Shown: positions 1 to 8,270 of the stretch, piece after piece
Position numbering within the stretch: position 1 is the first letter of the stretch
Layout: each line of letters opens with the position of its first letter
NCBI RefSeq assembly: GCF_007971525.1
Contig: NZ_CP042437.1
Coordinates: 2,852,001-2,916,000, forward strand
DNA: 64,000 nt
Reading direction: 5' to 3'
Source: Mucilaginibacter ginsenosidivorax
GTDB taxonomy: Bacteria > Bacteroidota > Bacteroidia > Sphingobacteriales > Sphingobacteriaceae
Translations under genes and position numbers: made by a program
The notes under the pieces: generated by a model
Told to the model about the DNA's origin: nothing
The model's input: the letters and a program-made list of their open reading frames with translations, nothing else
Databases searched by the model: none

Positions 1-78
1 TATCATGCCAAAACAATTGCTATTGGCAATGTAAGCAGCGATGACGGCGGCGAACACTTTAAAGTAATGCCTGCTTAG
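1..78 (+). CDS. 3' end of an unidentified protein
   Basis: An open frame runs from the window edge to a TAG at 76-78 and encodes 25 residues ending in HFKVMPA. The start lies outside the window and the family cannot be recognised from this tail. Its stop overlaps the stop of the convergent response regulator (75-77), so the two genes meet tail to tail with no spacer. That tight packing is the main support for it being a real gene end. Confidence 0.5.
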   Translation, partial: YHAKTIAIGNVSSDDGGEHFKVMPA

Positions 79-494
79 TCTTGTGGCTGAACTTCAAAAA
101 GCTCTTTAATTTTTTCGACGTTTAATGGTTTGCTGATAAAATCTTTTACCAGCGGGTATGAGCGTGCTTTGTTGATATCGTTGCTGAATACTGATGATGA
201 AATAATAAAGATTTTGCTTTTGCCCAGCGGATCGAGGTTTAAACGTTTGTATTCATCTAAAAACTCCCAGCCATTCATAATAGGCATATTAATATCCAGC
301 AAAATATAATCGGGAAGTTTGGCGGGGTCTTTTCGCTGAATTTCAGATAACTGATCAATAGCAAATTTACCGTTTAAACAGGCCATAATCTCGGTATTTA
401 ATAAAGCCTTCTTTATTAATTTTATAGAGATAAAATTATTGATCTCATCGTCATCAACCAATAATACGCTCACGGATTTAGTGTTAATTGTCAT
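75..494 (-). CDS. single-domain response regulator (CheY-like receiver)
   Basis: A 139-residue protein made only of a receiver domain. The acidic pocket is visible as VDDDE near residues 13-17, the phospho-acceptor is the aspartate of LLDINMP (about D67), and the conserved lysine sits in FISKPL near the C-terminus. There is no DNA-binding or enzymatic output domain, so it probably acts by protein contact in a phosphorelay, as single-domain regulators do. No histidine kinase lies beside it here, so its partner is unknown. It starts with ATG. A possible TAnnTTTG box on the same strand at 748-755 would give it a leader of about 250 bases. Confidence 0.9.
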   Translation of the reverse strand: MTINTKSVSVLLVDDDEINNFISIKLIKKALLNTEIMACLNGKFAIDQLSEIQRKDPAKLPDYILLDINMPIMNGWEFLDEYKRLNLDPLGKSKIFIISSSVFSNDINKARSYPLVKDFISKPLNVEKIKELFEVQPQD

Positions 495-747
495 AATTTG
501 CTTAAATCGATACGCTTTATACGCAACGTTAAATTAAAAGGTTATCCCCAGAAAACGGTATTTTTACAAAATATTTCATGCCTCCACAATATCCCGGCAA
601 TAATGACGATTTTTTTATAAACAAGGCTTCATAGCGGAGATAAATAATTGATTCAGAGGGCAAAATTACAACAACCCGCTCCCGGGCAGTATGCGACATG
701 GCCCAGAATGGCCTCAAAGAGCCTTAAACGTTGGTATTTTAAAGCAG

Positions 748-755
748 CAAAGGTA
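748..755 (-). promoter_or_regulatory. possible -7 box for the response regulator
   Basis: Read on the minus strand this is TACCTTTG, an exact match to the Bacteroidota TAnnTTTG element. It would drive transcription toward the response regulator with a long untranslated leader. No clear -33 partner was seen, so support is weak. Confidence 0.3.
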
Positions 756-1052
756 CCTTATATTGAGTAATAAATTGGTTACAATTATTTACACCTAAGC
801 CAAAGCAATTATCGGGGCATAAAAATTAAATTATAGTAACGATACCCCCGAATAATGGACCTTAGCATTTGCGAAGATTTTGGCGACAGCCAAATATCAC
901 ACCGGCTAACTGCCCAACAATTTGAATTACAGCAATAAAGCAAAAAAAACATTTCAGGCAAAAAGGGCGTCTATTTATACGTAAGCAGCCTTTATTGCAT
1001 ATAAAATAATTTCAAAAACAAATAGGGTAAAACTTTTTATGCGTTTTAATCG

Positions 1053-1060
1053 TATCTTTG
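1053..1060 (+). promoter_or_regulatory. -7 promoter box (TATCTTTG) for the desaturase
   Basis: TATCTTTG matches the Bacteroidota sigma-A -7 element TAnnTTTG. It lies 42 bases before the desaturase start, with a T-rich stretch at about the -33 position. Confidence 0.6.
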
Positions 1061-1102
1061 GAAAGATTATAAATAACAGTTCATTCTAATCATTCTAATT
1101 CA

Positions 1103-1837
1103 GTGGTAATAATAATATTCTTCATCGGGCACTGGTTCCTGTCGCTCTTTTTCCAAACGTTCTTTTTACACAGGTATGCATCTCATAAAATGTTCACTAC
1201 CAACAAATTTTTTGAGGGAACATTTTATCTGCTGACATTCATTTGTCAGGGTTCATCTTTTTTAAACCCGCGTGCTTATGCTATTATGCACCGCGAGCAC
1301 CATGCTTACAGCGATACCGAGAAAGATCCGCATTCGCCACATTTTTTCAGGGATGTTTTCCAGATGATGGTGTATACGGCAAAAAGTTACCGCATGCACG
1401 AAAAAAGACTTAAAGACCCTGAAGAACGCTTTAAAGGAAACATTCCGGAATGGCGTACGGTTGATTACATTGGTTCGTCAATGGTATCGCGTATAGCATT
1501 TGGTGTTTTATATGTTGCTTTTTACGTTGTGTTTGCTACTCAATGGTGGATGTACTTATTAATTCCCGTTCACTTTTTAATGGGCCCTATACATGGTGCT
1601 ATTGTTAACTGGTGCGGTCATAAATATGGTTATGCCAATTTTGATAATGGCGACAAATCAAAAAATACTACTCCGTTTGATTTTTTAATGCTTGGCGAAT
1701 TGTTCCAGAACAATCACCACAAACGCCCCAACCGTGCCAACTTCGGCGCCAAATGGTTTGAAATTGACCCGGTTTACCCCGTAATGAAGGTAATGCACTG
1801 GATGCATATCATCAGGCTAAGGAAAGCGTATTTATAG
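1103..1837 (+). CDS. acyl-CoA (fatty acid) desaturase
   Basis: A membrane di-iron desaturase of 244 residues that would introduce a double bond into fatty acyl chains and so adjust membrane fluidity. Three histidine boxes are visible: HRYASH near residue 23, HREHH near residue 63 and NNHHKRP near residue 209. They alternate with hydrophobic helices (IIFFIGHWFLSLFF at the N-terminus, and the FGVLYVAFYVVFATQWW region). Length fits the compact bacterial acyl-CoA desaturases. The start used is GTG at 1103, since no upstream ATG is in frame and the first histidine box is already close to the N-terminus. The gene stands alone, preceded by a promoter box and followed by a terminator hairpin. Confidence 0.92.
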   Translation: MVIIIFFIGHWFLSLFFQTFFLHRYASHKMFTTNKFFEGTFYLLTFICQGSSFLNPRAYAIMHREHHAYSDTEKDPHSPHFFRDVFQMMVYTAKSYRMHEKRLKDPEERFKGNIPEWRTVDYIGSSMVSRIAFGVLYVAFYVVFATQWWMYLLIPVHFLMGPIHGAIVNWCGHKYGYANFDNGDKSKNTTPFDFLMLGELFQNNHHKRPNRANFGAKWFEIDPVYPVMKVMHWMHIIRLRKAYL

Positions 1838-2013
1838 AAGGTTAAAGGATAAAGGCGAAAGGTAAAAGGTTTTTTGCCATATATAAAAGCGAAAAGTGAT
1901 CTGGTTGGATTGGCTTTTCGCTTTTTTGTTTTAAGCCAATTTTACCTTATTCCAACCTTTCGCCTTTATTCTTTCAGTCTAACCTTTTGCCTTTCACCTT
2001 TTCCCTTTCGCCT
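1836..2013. repeat. purine/pyrimidine word repeat flanking a terminator
   Basis: Directly after the desaturase stop is a purine-rich stretch of AAAGG and GCGAAAGG words (1836-1869). A pyrimidine-rich stretch with the complementary words lies at 1955-2013. The two arms are roughly inverted around the hairpin at 1885-1925. The same words recur at 28285-28321 and 62264-62297. Confidence 0.6.
1885..1925 (+). terminator. intrinsic terminator of the desaturase gene
   Basis: A perfect 12-bp stem pairs AAAAGCGAAAAG (1885-1896) with its complement at 1914-1925 around a 17-base loop. A run of T follows. It lies 48 bases past the stop codon. Confidence 0.7.
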
Positions 2014-2021
2014 AATTAACT

Positions 2022-2029
2022 ATCTTTGC
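2022..2029 (+). promoter_or_regulatory. -7 promoter box (TATCTTTG) for the aminotransferase
   Basis: An exact TAnnTTTG match 19 bases before the ATG at 2049. Confidence 0.65.
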
Positions 2030-2048
2030 CGCTCATAAAATTCACAAC

Positions 2049-3305
2049 ATGAGTGTTTCTAAATTAGCTCAAAACTTACGCGGCTCGGAGATCATTAAGA
2101 TTGCGGGCGAGATAAATGAATTAAAACGCCAGGGGCAAAATATTGCCAACCTAACTATTGGCGATTTCGACTCCAATATTTACCCCATCCCTGCCGACTT
2201 AAAAGACGGCATTGTTGATGCTTATAACCACAACCAAACTAATTACCCGCCGGCTGATGGCATGCTTAACTTGCGCGAAAGTGTATCGGCATTTTTAAGC
2301 AGCCGTATGGGTTTAAATTATAAAGCTAACGAGATATTGATTTCGGGCGGGTCGCGCCCATTGATCTATTCAACCTTTCTGGCCTTGGTTGATCCGGGCG
2401 ATAAAGTAGTTTTCCCGGCACCATCATGGAACAACAACCACTACAGCGACCTTACCAGTGCCGAAGCTATTATTGTTGAAACCAAGCCCGAAAATAATTT
2501 TATGCCTACGGCAGATGAAATTGCACCGCATTTAAAAGGCGCAACTTTATTGGCGCTTTGCTCGCCCCTTAACCCAACAGGCACCATGTTTAATAAAAAA
2601 GACCTGGAAGAAATTTGCGACCTGGTTATTGCCGAAAACAAAAGCCGCGCAACCGGCGAAAAGCCTCTGTACCTGCTGTACGATCAAATATATTCGCAGT
2701 TAACCTTCGGCGATTTTAAGCATTATGATCCGGTTACTTTACGCCCTGAATTGAGGCCTTATACCGTATTTGTTGATGGTGCATCTAAATGTTTTGCCTC
2801 AACAGGCGTACGCGTAGGCTGGGGTTTTGGCCCGGCAAATATTATTGATAATATGAAAGCCATTGTTGGCCACATGGGGGCATGGTCGCCAAAGGCCGAG
2901 CAGGTTGCCATGGCTCATTTTATTACGGATACGGCCGCTGTTGATGCTTACCTGGATGATTTGAAAGGAAAAATCCGCGCCAGCTTAACAACGCTGCACG
3001 AAGGTTTCCAGGCACTGAAAGCCGAAGGCTTCCAGGTAGATTCGATAACCCCAATGGGCGCTATATATCTTACCCTTAAAATTGATTACACCGGTAAAAC
3101 TACACCCGATGGGCATGTATTAAAGGATTCGGCTGATATTAACTTTTACCTTATCAAGGAAGCTAAAGTGGCCCTGGTACCATTCTCGGCCTTCGGTACC
3201 GATGATTCGGTTAACTGGTTCCGCGCATCTGTAGGCGCAAGCACGCTGGAGGATATTGAGCAATTGATACCGAGGGTGAAAGAGGCTTTGAGTAAGTTGA
3301 AGTAA
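2049..3305 (+). CDS. PLP-dependent class I/II aminotransferase (aspartate aminotransferase-like)
   Basis: A 418-residue fold-type I aminotransferase transferring amino groups between amino acids and 2-oxo acids in the cytoplasm. The motif SPLNPTGT (about residues 172-179) and the Schiff-base lysine in DGASKCFAST (about K247) are clear. An arginine that would bind the substrate carboxylate is present near the C-terminus in WFRASVG. Family resemblance is to aspartate and aromatic aminotransferases, but the exact amino acid cannot be read from sequence. It is monocistronic and followed by an inverted repeat facing the convergent GH43 gene. Confidence 0.9.
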   Translation: MSVSKLAQNLRGSEIIKIAGEINELKRQGQNIANLTIGDFDSNIYPIPADLKDGIVDAYNHNQTNYPPADGMLNLRESVSAFLSSRMGLNYKANEILISGGSRPLIYSTFLALVDPGDKVVFPAPSWNNNHYSDLTSAEAIIVETKPENNFMPTADEIAPHLKGATLLALCSPLNPTGTMFNKKDLEEICDLVIAENKSRATGEKPLYLLYDQIYSQLTFGDFKHYDPVTLRPELRPYTVFVDGASKCFASTGVRVGWGFGPANIIDNMKAIVGHMGAWSPKAEQVAMAHFITDTAAVDAYLDDLKGKIRASLTTLHEGFQALKAEGFQVDSITPMGAIYLTLKIDYTGKTTPDGHVLKDSADINFYLIKEAKVALVPFSAFGTDDSVNWFRASVGASTLEDIEQLIPRVKEALSKLK

Positions 3306-3312
3306 TAATTTT

Positions 3313-3388
3313 GTCTGAACCGGAATTTGCCGAATTTATTGAATTAACAGAATTCTAAAAATTCTTTAATTCGATGAATTCCGGTTCA
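3313..3388. repeat. inverted repeat between convergent genes (possible bidirectional terminator)
   Basis: TCTGAACCGGAATTT at 3313 is mirrored by AATTCCGGTTCAGA ending at 3388, enclosing AT-rich AATTCT words. The same words recur, mutated and in direct orientation, at 28378-28440 and 28530-28575. It may terminate both neighbours, but it also belongs to a dispersed repeat family. Confidence 0.55.
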
Positions 3389-3407
3389 GATAATTTCATC
3401 TGCACAT

Positions 3408-4409
3408 CTACCGCAGTACCCTCGCCGCAACCCCTTCGTTGGTAATTTTCACGGGCTGTATCATGCCATCTTTATCAAAGTACATTTTATCAATGCACAT
3501 TACACGGTGGTTGCCGTCGGTCTCGGTTAATGGGCGGCGGTGGTATACAATGTACCATTCATCGGTGCCAGGCACGTTAATAACCGAGTGGTGGCCCGCG
3601 CCGGTAGCAATACTGGCATCCTGCTTTAAAATGGTGGCTATCCGCTTAAACGGACCGAACGGGGTATCGCCCACGGCGTAAGCTACCCGGTAATCGGGGC
3701 CTGTCCAGCCGCCTTCGCTCCACATAAAGTAGTATTTGCCTTTGCGTTTAAACATTACCGGGCCCTCTACATAGCCCTCGGGGGTTATTTTCCGGTAGGT
3801 AACACCATCCTCAAAAGGCACCACGCCGGTAAAGTCGTCTTTTAGTTTTACAATATTACACTGGCCCCAGCCGCCATAAATCATATAGTACTGGCCGTTA
3901 TCATCCTTAAAAACAAACTGATCAATAGGCTGTGCTTTGTTAATGATCTGATCTATCAGCGGCTTGCCCAGGTAATCTTTGAACGGGCCGGCAGGGTTAT
4001 CGGCTACAGCTACGCCAATACCGCCTTTTTCGTTATTGTTCTGAATGTCGTTTGCGCCAAAGAAGATATAATATTTACCGCCTTTTTCGGTAACGGCAGG
4101 CGCCCAAAGCGCACGGCGCACCCATTTTACGCCAGAGGTATCAACAATGTGGGGGTGTTTGGTCCAATGAACCAGGTCGGGCGAAGAGAAGGCATCCATG
4201 AAAACCTGCTCGTTGTATTTAGCCGAGTAAGTTGGATACAGCCAATATTGCTTATTAAAAATTTTAGCTTCCGGATCGGCATACCAGCCCTCAACAACCG
4301 GGTTGCCCGATGTTTTTTTATCCTGGGCCAAAGCACGCCGGGCCGGCGCCACCATAGCGGCCGCTATGGCCGCCGTTAAAAAGATTTTATGATAAATACC
4401 CCTTTTCAT
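3408..4409 (-). CDS. glycoside hydrolase family 43 enzyme (xylosidase/arabinosidase-like)
   Basis: A secreted five-bladed propeller enzyme of 333 residues, probably removing arabinose or xylose from plant polysaccharide side chains. A signal peptide covers about residues 1-29, ending ALAQ. GH43 signatures follow: GWYADPEA with the catalytic base at about D45, PIDQFVF with the pKa-setting aspartate near D163, and EGYVEGPVMF with the proton donor near E215. The blade motif GAGHHSVI near the C-terminus contains the usual histidine. The domain fills the protein, with no carbohydrate-binding module. An AraC regulator lies upstream on the same strand and could control it. Confidence 0.9.
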   Translation of the reverse strand: MKRGIYHKIFLTAAIAAAMVAPARRALAQDKKTSGNPVVEGWYADPEAKIFNKQYWLYPTYSAKYNEQVFMDAFSSPDLVHWTKHPHIVDTSGVKWVRRALWAPAVTEKGGKYYIFFGANDIQNNNEKGGIGVAVADNPAGPFKDYLGKPLIDQIINKAQPIDQFVFKDDNGQYYMIYGGWGQCNIVKLKDDFTGVVPFEDGVTYRKITPEGYVEGPVMFKRKGKYYFMWSEGGWTGPDYRVAYAVGDTPFGPFKRIATILKQDASIATGAGHHSVINVPGTDEWYIVYHRRPLTETDGNHRVMCIDKMYFDKDGMIQPVKITNEGVAARVLR

Positions 4410-4509
4410 AATAAAGTTGATGTTTTTTAAGACCGCTAATATAACAGCTAAATTGGTTTAGTTGATACGGTTTCTGCAGATCATATGCCCGGCTATACCC
4501 GGAGCAAGT

Positions 4510-5496
4510 TTACCTCAACGCCAATCCATCCTTATATCGCTTGGGTTTTACCTGGAAGTGCCTTTCAAACAAGCGCCCAAAATGGCTCAAATTGGTAAAG
4601 CCCAGCTGGTAGCCGGTTTCGGATACAGATTGCATGGCCAGCAAGCGGGCAGCCTCGTTCATCCGGGCCGATTGGTAATAGTTATAAATACTATCGCCAA
4701 AAATCTGGCGGAAAAGTTGTTTCATTTTGGTAAGGCCAATACCTATTTTGCCCGATAGCTCGGGAAGCTGCGGGGTTAAGCTAAGGTCGGATAAAATGGC
4801 GGCCCGCAGTTTGTATATCTTTTCGGCATCAGCCTGGTCTACCGTTATAGAAGCGGTTTCGGCACGGTGCATCAGCTTGCTGAACAGCAGGTATATGAGT
4901 TCTTCGGCCTTGTTTTTGTAAAGCAATGTGGCCAGTGTGGTAGTTTCATCAATTCTGCTTAATTGTTTTAGCGCGCGTTCCATCTCTGATGTCATCACTT
5001 CGTGCAGCACAAACGATGGACTTTCCTGCAACAGCGATGCTATGGGGCATCCAGTTTCCTGCAAATCTAATGTGTTAATGAGCGTTTGGCGGGATGCGCC
5101 AACCACCAGGAAATTAACATGCTGGTTGGCCGGGACAACCATTTCCGAAAAAAAGTTGCCGGTACCCAGTTCAACCTCGCAGCCATTACTGCCGGTAAAT
5201 AAAGGCCGGTGCGGCAATTCTGCTTCCTCCACCGGGATGCGCCTGCAATCAAACTTTAAGGTGAGCATGGTTGATGATGAAGCTGCCAGGCGGCGCAAAA
5301 CAAGATCGTCCTTAAGCCAATAGCGGTGAATGCACAGAGATAATCCGTTATTCAGGAATACTTCCTGTATAAACCCCTCGCCAATTGATTGGGGCAGCGT
5401 TACCCGGTCATGGGCTATCCCGGCACCAAAACGCCCGGCAAAAGCATGGCCAAAATGAAAACCTTTGCCTACTTCAAATTCAAACTCTATCGGCAT
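4510..5496 (-). CDS. AraC family transcriptional regulator
   Basis: A 328-residue regulator. The last 100 residues hold two helix-turn-helix motifs of the AraC type (LSGKIGIGLTKMKQLFRQIFG, then a second one ending FTNLSHFGRLFERHF), closing with the usual PKRYKDG. The N-terminal 200 residues carry no recognised sensor domain. Similar proteins in Bacteroidota sit beside oxidoreductase or sugar genes. The cupin/Old Yellow Enzyme pair and the GH43 gene flank it on the same strand, so either may be its target. The ligand is unknown. Confidence 0.88.
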   Translation of the reverse strand: MPIEFEFEVGKGFHFGHAFAGRFGAGIAHDRVTLPQSIGEGFIQEVFLNNGLSLCIHRYWLKDDLVLRRLAASSSTMLTLKFDCRRIPVEEAELPHRPLFTGSNGCEVELGTGNFFSEMVVPANQHVNFLVVGASRQTLINTLDLQETGCPIASLLQESPSFVLHEVMTSEMERALKQLSRIDETTTLATLLYKNKAEELIYLLFSKLMHRAETASITVDQADAEKIYKLRAAILSDLSLTPQLPELSGKIGIGLTKMKQLFRQIFGDSIYNYYQSARMNEAARLLAMQSVSETGYQLGFTNLSHFGRLFERHFQVKPKRYKDGLALR

Positions 5497-5816
5497 AAAA
5501 TATATTTAAACAGTGGTTATTGAAAAGCCTGTTATCCCGTCATCCTGAGGGATGAAAAATCTATCAACGTTGCATGACCAATAGAAAAATTTGCGGGTAA
5601 ATGCTTCATACCTACCCATGACATATCCAATTTTTCTGTCATCCTGAGATACGAAGGAGCTATCAGCTCTGCATAACCGATAGAAAAGTTCGCCAATAGA
5701 TCCTTCGTACCTCAGGATGACAGTAGTTTTTTTTGGATATCATTTCCCCTTCAGAACTTCGCGAAATTTTACAATTCGGCATGATAGGTTAAAACATCCC
5801 AGCATCACAAAAAAGC
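5497..5816. repeat. intergenic region with a TCATCCTGAG-type palindrome
   Basis: No gene is seen. The segment carries repeated GTCATCCTGAG words. The best pair is 5638-5661 with its inverted copy at 5695-5722 (GTACCTCAGGATGACA), forming a long imperfect stem. A related half copy lies at 5531-5560. This looks like a REP-type extragenic palindrome. Confidence 0.6.
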
Positions 5817-6320
5817 CTACTTATCTAAATAATCCGGCGGAAACATTTTTTGTCCGTACTTTTCGGATAGTGCGCCCATTTTGCTTTTTAGCTCGTTGGT
5901 CATTGGCGGCAAAGGTAAAAATGTACCAAAAGGTGCGGGTTCGCCCGCTTCCATAAAAAAATCTTCCATACCGGCGGGCATTACCGTGCAAAGCAAATGG
6001 GCCATTTGGTTAGATTTATTACAAAAGCAATGAACAATACCCCCGTAAGGGATATTCACAAATGAGCCTTTCCCTGCAATATAACTGCCCGCTTCAGATT
6101 TTACCTCAACTTCGCCATCAACAACGTAAAAACTTTCCTGCACATCAGGGTGAGCGTGCGGCACCGGGCCGCCACCGGGCGGTACCAGCATATCTATCAA
6201 CGCGTATTTACCATCGGTTTGCCTGCCCGATATGATTACCCGGTACGAGTTACCTGCCATGGCAATCCCCTGCCCTTCTTCCGGGCCAACAAACGTTACT
6301 GTTTTTTGTGTGTTTTCCAT
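5817..6320 (-). CDS. cupin domain protein
   Basis: A single-domain cupin of 167 residues. The first cupin motif is clear: GGGPVPHAHPDVQESFYVVDG supplies two histidines and a glutamate for a metal. The second, VNIPYGGIVHCF, supplies the third histidine. The C-terminal 50 residues are rich in methionine and proline and may form a lid. Function is unknown; such proteins may be dioxygenases, isomerases or binding proteins. ATG at 6320 is preferred over a TTG two codons upstream. It lies 47 bases after the Old Yellow Enzyme gene and is probably cotranscribed with it. Confidence 0.85.
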   Translation of the reverse strand: MENTQKTVTFVGPEEGQGIAMAGNSYRVIISGRQTDGKYALIDMLVPPGGGPVPHAHPDVQESFYVVDGEVEVKSEAGSYIAGKGSFVNIPYGGIVHCFCNKSNQMAHLLCTVMPAGMEDFFMEAGEPAPFGTFLPLPPMTNELKSKMGALSEKYGQKMFPPDYLDK

Positions 6321-6367
6321 CGTCAATTAAAAATAGATAAATGTAAGATAAGTATTGCCTGTCATTA

Positions 6368-7441
6368 TCAGGCCACGGCCATTACCGGGTAATCGGTATA
6401 GCCATGCGCTTCCGGGGTATATAAAGTTGTAAAATCAACCTCATTCAACGGCGCGTTTTGCTCCATACGGGTCACCAAATCGGGGTTGGCCAAAAACGGG
6501 CGACCAAATGCAAGCACATCGGCAAAGCCTTTGGCTAAGGTATCGGCCGCTGTAGCGGGCGTATTGCCGTTACAAAGTATGATGGTTTCCTTAAAGGCGC
6601 TACGGATAGCATCAAATGTTTTCTGAGGAATTTTTGGCGAAAAGCCGATATGAATATAAGTGATACCTATTTTATTTAACTCCTGCGCCAGGTAGGCATA
6701 AGTGTTGTGCACTTCATCTGCATCATAGTCCTGCAAATCGCCAAGATTTGAGAAGGGAGAAAAACGGATACCAACTTTTTCTTTACCAATAGCATCGGCA
6801 ATTTGCTGTACCACTTCCAGCGCGAAGGAAGCGCGGGCTTTATAATCGCCTCCATATTCGTCGGTACGGTTATTTACGTTGGGGTTTAAAAACTGTTCAA
6901 CCAGGTAACCGTTGGCGCCATGTACTTCAACGCCGTCAAAGCCGGCTTCCACGGCATTTTTTGCGGCTTGTACATATTCTGCAATGGTTGCTTTTACGGC
7001 TTCGGTAGTAAGGGCAACCGGAATTGGGTAATCCTGCATTCCCAAGCTATCGGTATGCATCTGGCCTGCCGCTTTTATGGCCGATACGCCTACAACCGTA
7101 GCCCCCGCGGGCAAATTTGCCTGGTGGGCTATGCGGCCTGTATGCATTAATTGTACAAATATTTTGCTGTTACCGGCATGTACAGCGCCGGTAACTTTTT
7201 TCCAGCCCTCAACCTGCTCGCTGCTAAAGATGCCGGGGATACGTGCGTAACCCAAACCACTGGGCGATGGCGATGTACCTTCGGTAACGATAAGACCCGC
7301 GCCGCTGCGCTGATGGTAGTATTCGGCCATTAAATTGTTAGGGATATTGCCAATGGCCCGGCTGCGCGTCATGGGAGCCATTACCAGGTGGTTTTTTAAC
7401 TGAAGTGTTTTTGTGCTGTATGGAGCTAATATAGTATTCAT
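6368..7441 (-). CDS. alkene reductase, Old Yellow Enzyme family (NemA-like)
   Basis: A cytoplasmic FMN enzyme of 357 residues that would use NADPH to reduce activated C=C bonds, quinones or nitro compounds. Family marks include the N-terminal NHLVMAPMTRSRA, the substrate-anchoring HGAN (about H174 and N177), the NNRTDEYGG loop and the phosphate-binding FGRPFLANPDL near the C-terminus. Length is normal for the class. It is first in a likely two-gene unit with the cupin protein. The AraC regulator on the same strand could respond to electrophilic stress, but that is inference. Confidence 0.92.
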   Translation of the reverse strand: MNTILAPYSTKTLQLKNHLVMAPMTRSRAIGNIPNNLMAEYYHQRSGAGLIVTEGTSPSPSGLGYARIPGIFSSEQVEGWKKVTGAVHAGNSKIFVQLMHTGRIAHQANLPAGATVVGVSAIKAAGQMHTDSLGMQDYPIPVALTTEAVKATIAEYVQAAKNAVEAGFDGVEVHGANGYLVEQFLNPNVNNRTDEYGGDYKARASFALEVVQQIADAIGKEKVGIRFSPFSNLGDLQDYDADEVHNTYAYLAQELNKIGITYIHIGFSPKIPQKTFDAIRSAFKETIILCNGNTPATAADTLAKGFADVLAFGRPFLANPDLVTRMEQNAPLNEVDFTTLYTPEAHGYTDYPVMAVA

Positions 7442-7550
7442 GTTTTTTTGTTTTGATATTATATATCAAATGTCGGCACAGCCATGAACTTAAAATAGCT
7501 ATAAAAGGCTTAAAAATAGTCTGATCGGACGAATAATACCGGCAGCTTTT

Positions 7551-8270
7551 TTATCTTTTAAAATACTTCCCTTTTAAAATTCTGTCCATCACTTCGTCAT
7601 AAAAACGCTGGCCAATGGTTACCCTGGCGCTGCCCAGGTTAAGCATATTGCCTTCAATGGTGTTAACCATTTTAAGGTTAACAATATGGCTTTTATGTAC
7701 CTGTAAAAACTTTTCGGCAGGGAGTTTTTCCTGGATACTCTTGATAGTTAAATAAACCACCAGTTTTTTGGGGATGGTATACAGCACCACGTAATTGGCC
7801 ATAGCCTCTACATAAATCAGGTCGTCGTACAGCACACGCTCAATTTTACCATCGCATTTAACATAAAAATGGTCGGGCTCCGTTTTAACAGGGGCGGCTT
7901 GTTTTTGTCTTAATGATTTTAACTCCAGGGCTTTTTGTACTGCTTTTAAAAACCGATCTAATGAAAATGGTTTTACCAGGTAATCAACTACTGCCAGCTC
8001 AAAACCATCCAGCGCATATTGCCCATATGCTGTAGTCATGATTACCATGGGGAGGTTGTTGGCCGAGCGAAGAAACTGAAGCCCGTTCATTTTGGGCATG
8101 TTTATGTCCAGGAACACCAGGTCAACATCCAGCTCATTCATCATCGCGGTTGCCTTCAAGGGGTTTTCGGCCGTGCCAACCAATACCAGGAAATCAATCT
8201 CTTCAATATACTCCTGCAGCAGTTTGCGTGCAATGGGCTCATCATCAATAATAAGGCAGTTAAGCGTCAT
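7551..8270 (-). CDS. LytTR-type response regulator
   Basis: A 239-residue two-domain regulator. The receiver domain (about 1-120) has the acidic pair IIDDEP, phospho-acceptor D55 in VFLDINMP, and lysine in VKPF. The LytTR DNA-binding domain (about 140-235) contains the typical VHKSHIVNL segment. The ATG overlaps the stop of the kinase gene by four bases (ATGA), so the two are translationally coupled. It probably regulates an unlinked or nearby envelope function; the target is not evident. Confidence 0.93.
   Translation of the reverse strand: MTLNCLIIDDEPIARKLLQEYIEEIDFLVLVGTAENPLKATAMMNELDVDLVFLDINMPKMNGLQFLRSANNLPMVIMTTAYGQYALDGFELAVVDYLVKPFSLDRFLKAVQKALELKSLRQKQAAPVKTEPDHFYVKCDGKIERVLYDDLIYVEAMANYVVLYTIPKKLVVYLTIKSIQEKLPAEKFLQVHKSHIVNLKMVNTIEGNMLNLGSARVTIGQRFYDEVMDRILKGKYFKR

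Larger units (their letters stand above)
495..1102. other. 608-bp divergent intergenic region
   Basis: No convincing gene lies here. A 62-codon minus-strand frame at 529-717 has a TTG start and no family resemblance. The region separates the response regulator from the divergent desaturase. It holds a plus-strand TATCTTTG box at 1053-1060 and a possible minus-strand TACCTTTG box at 748-755. Confidence 0.6.

Noticed and set aside
529..717. 62-codon minus-strand frame before the response regulator
   Set aside because: It has a TTG start, no family resemblance and odd composition, and it lies in the untranslated gap.
4127..4379. Overlapping frames on both strands inside the GH43 gene, and many similar frames elsewhere
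   Set aside because: They are shadows of well-supported genes, with no family features of their own.
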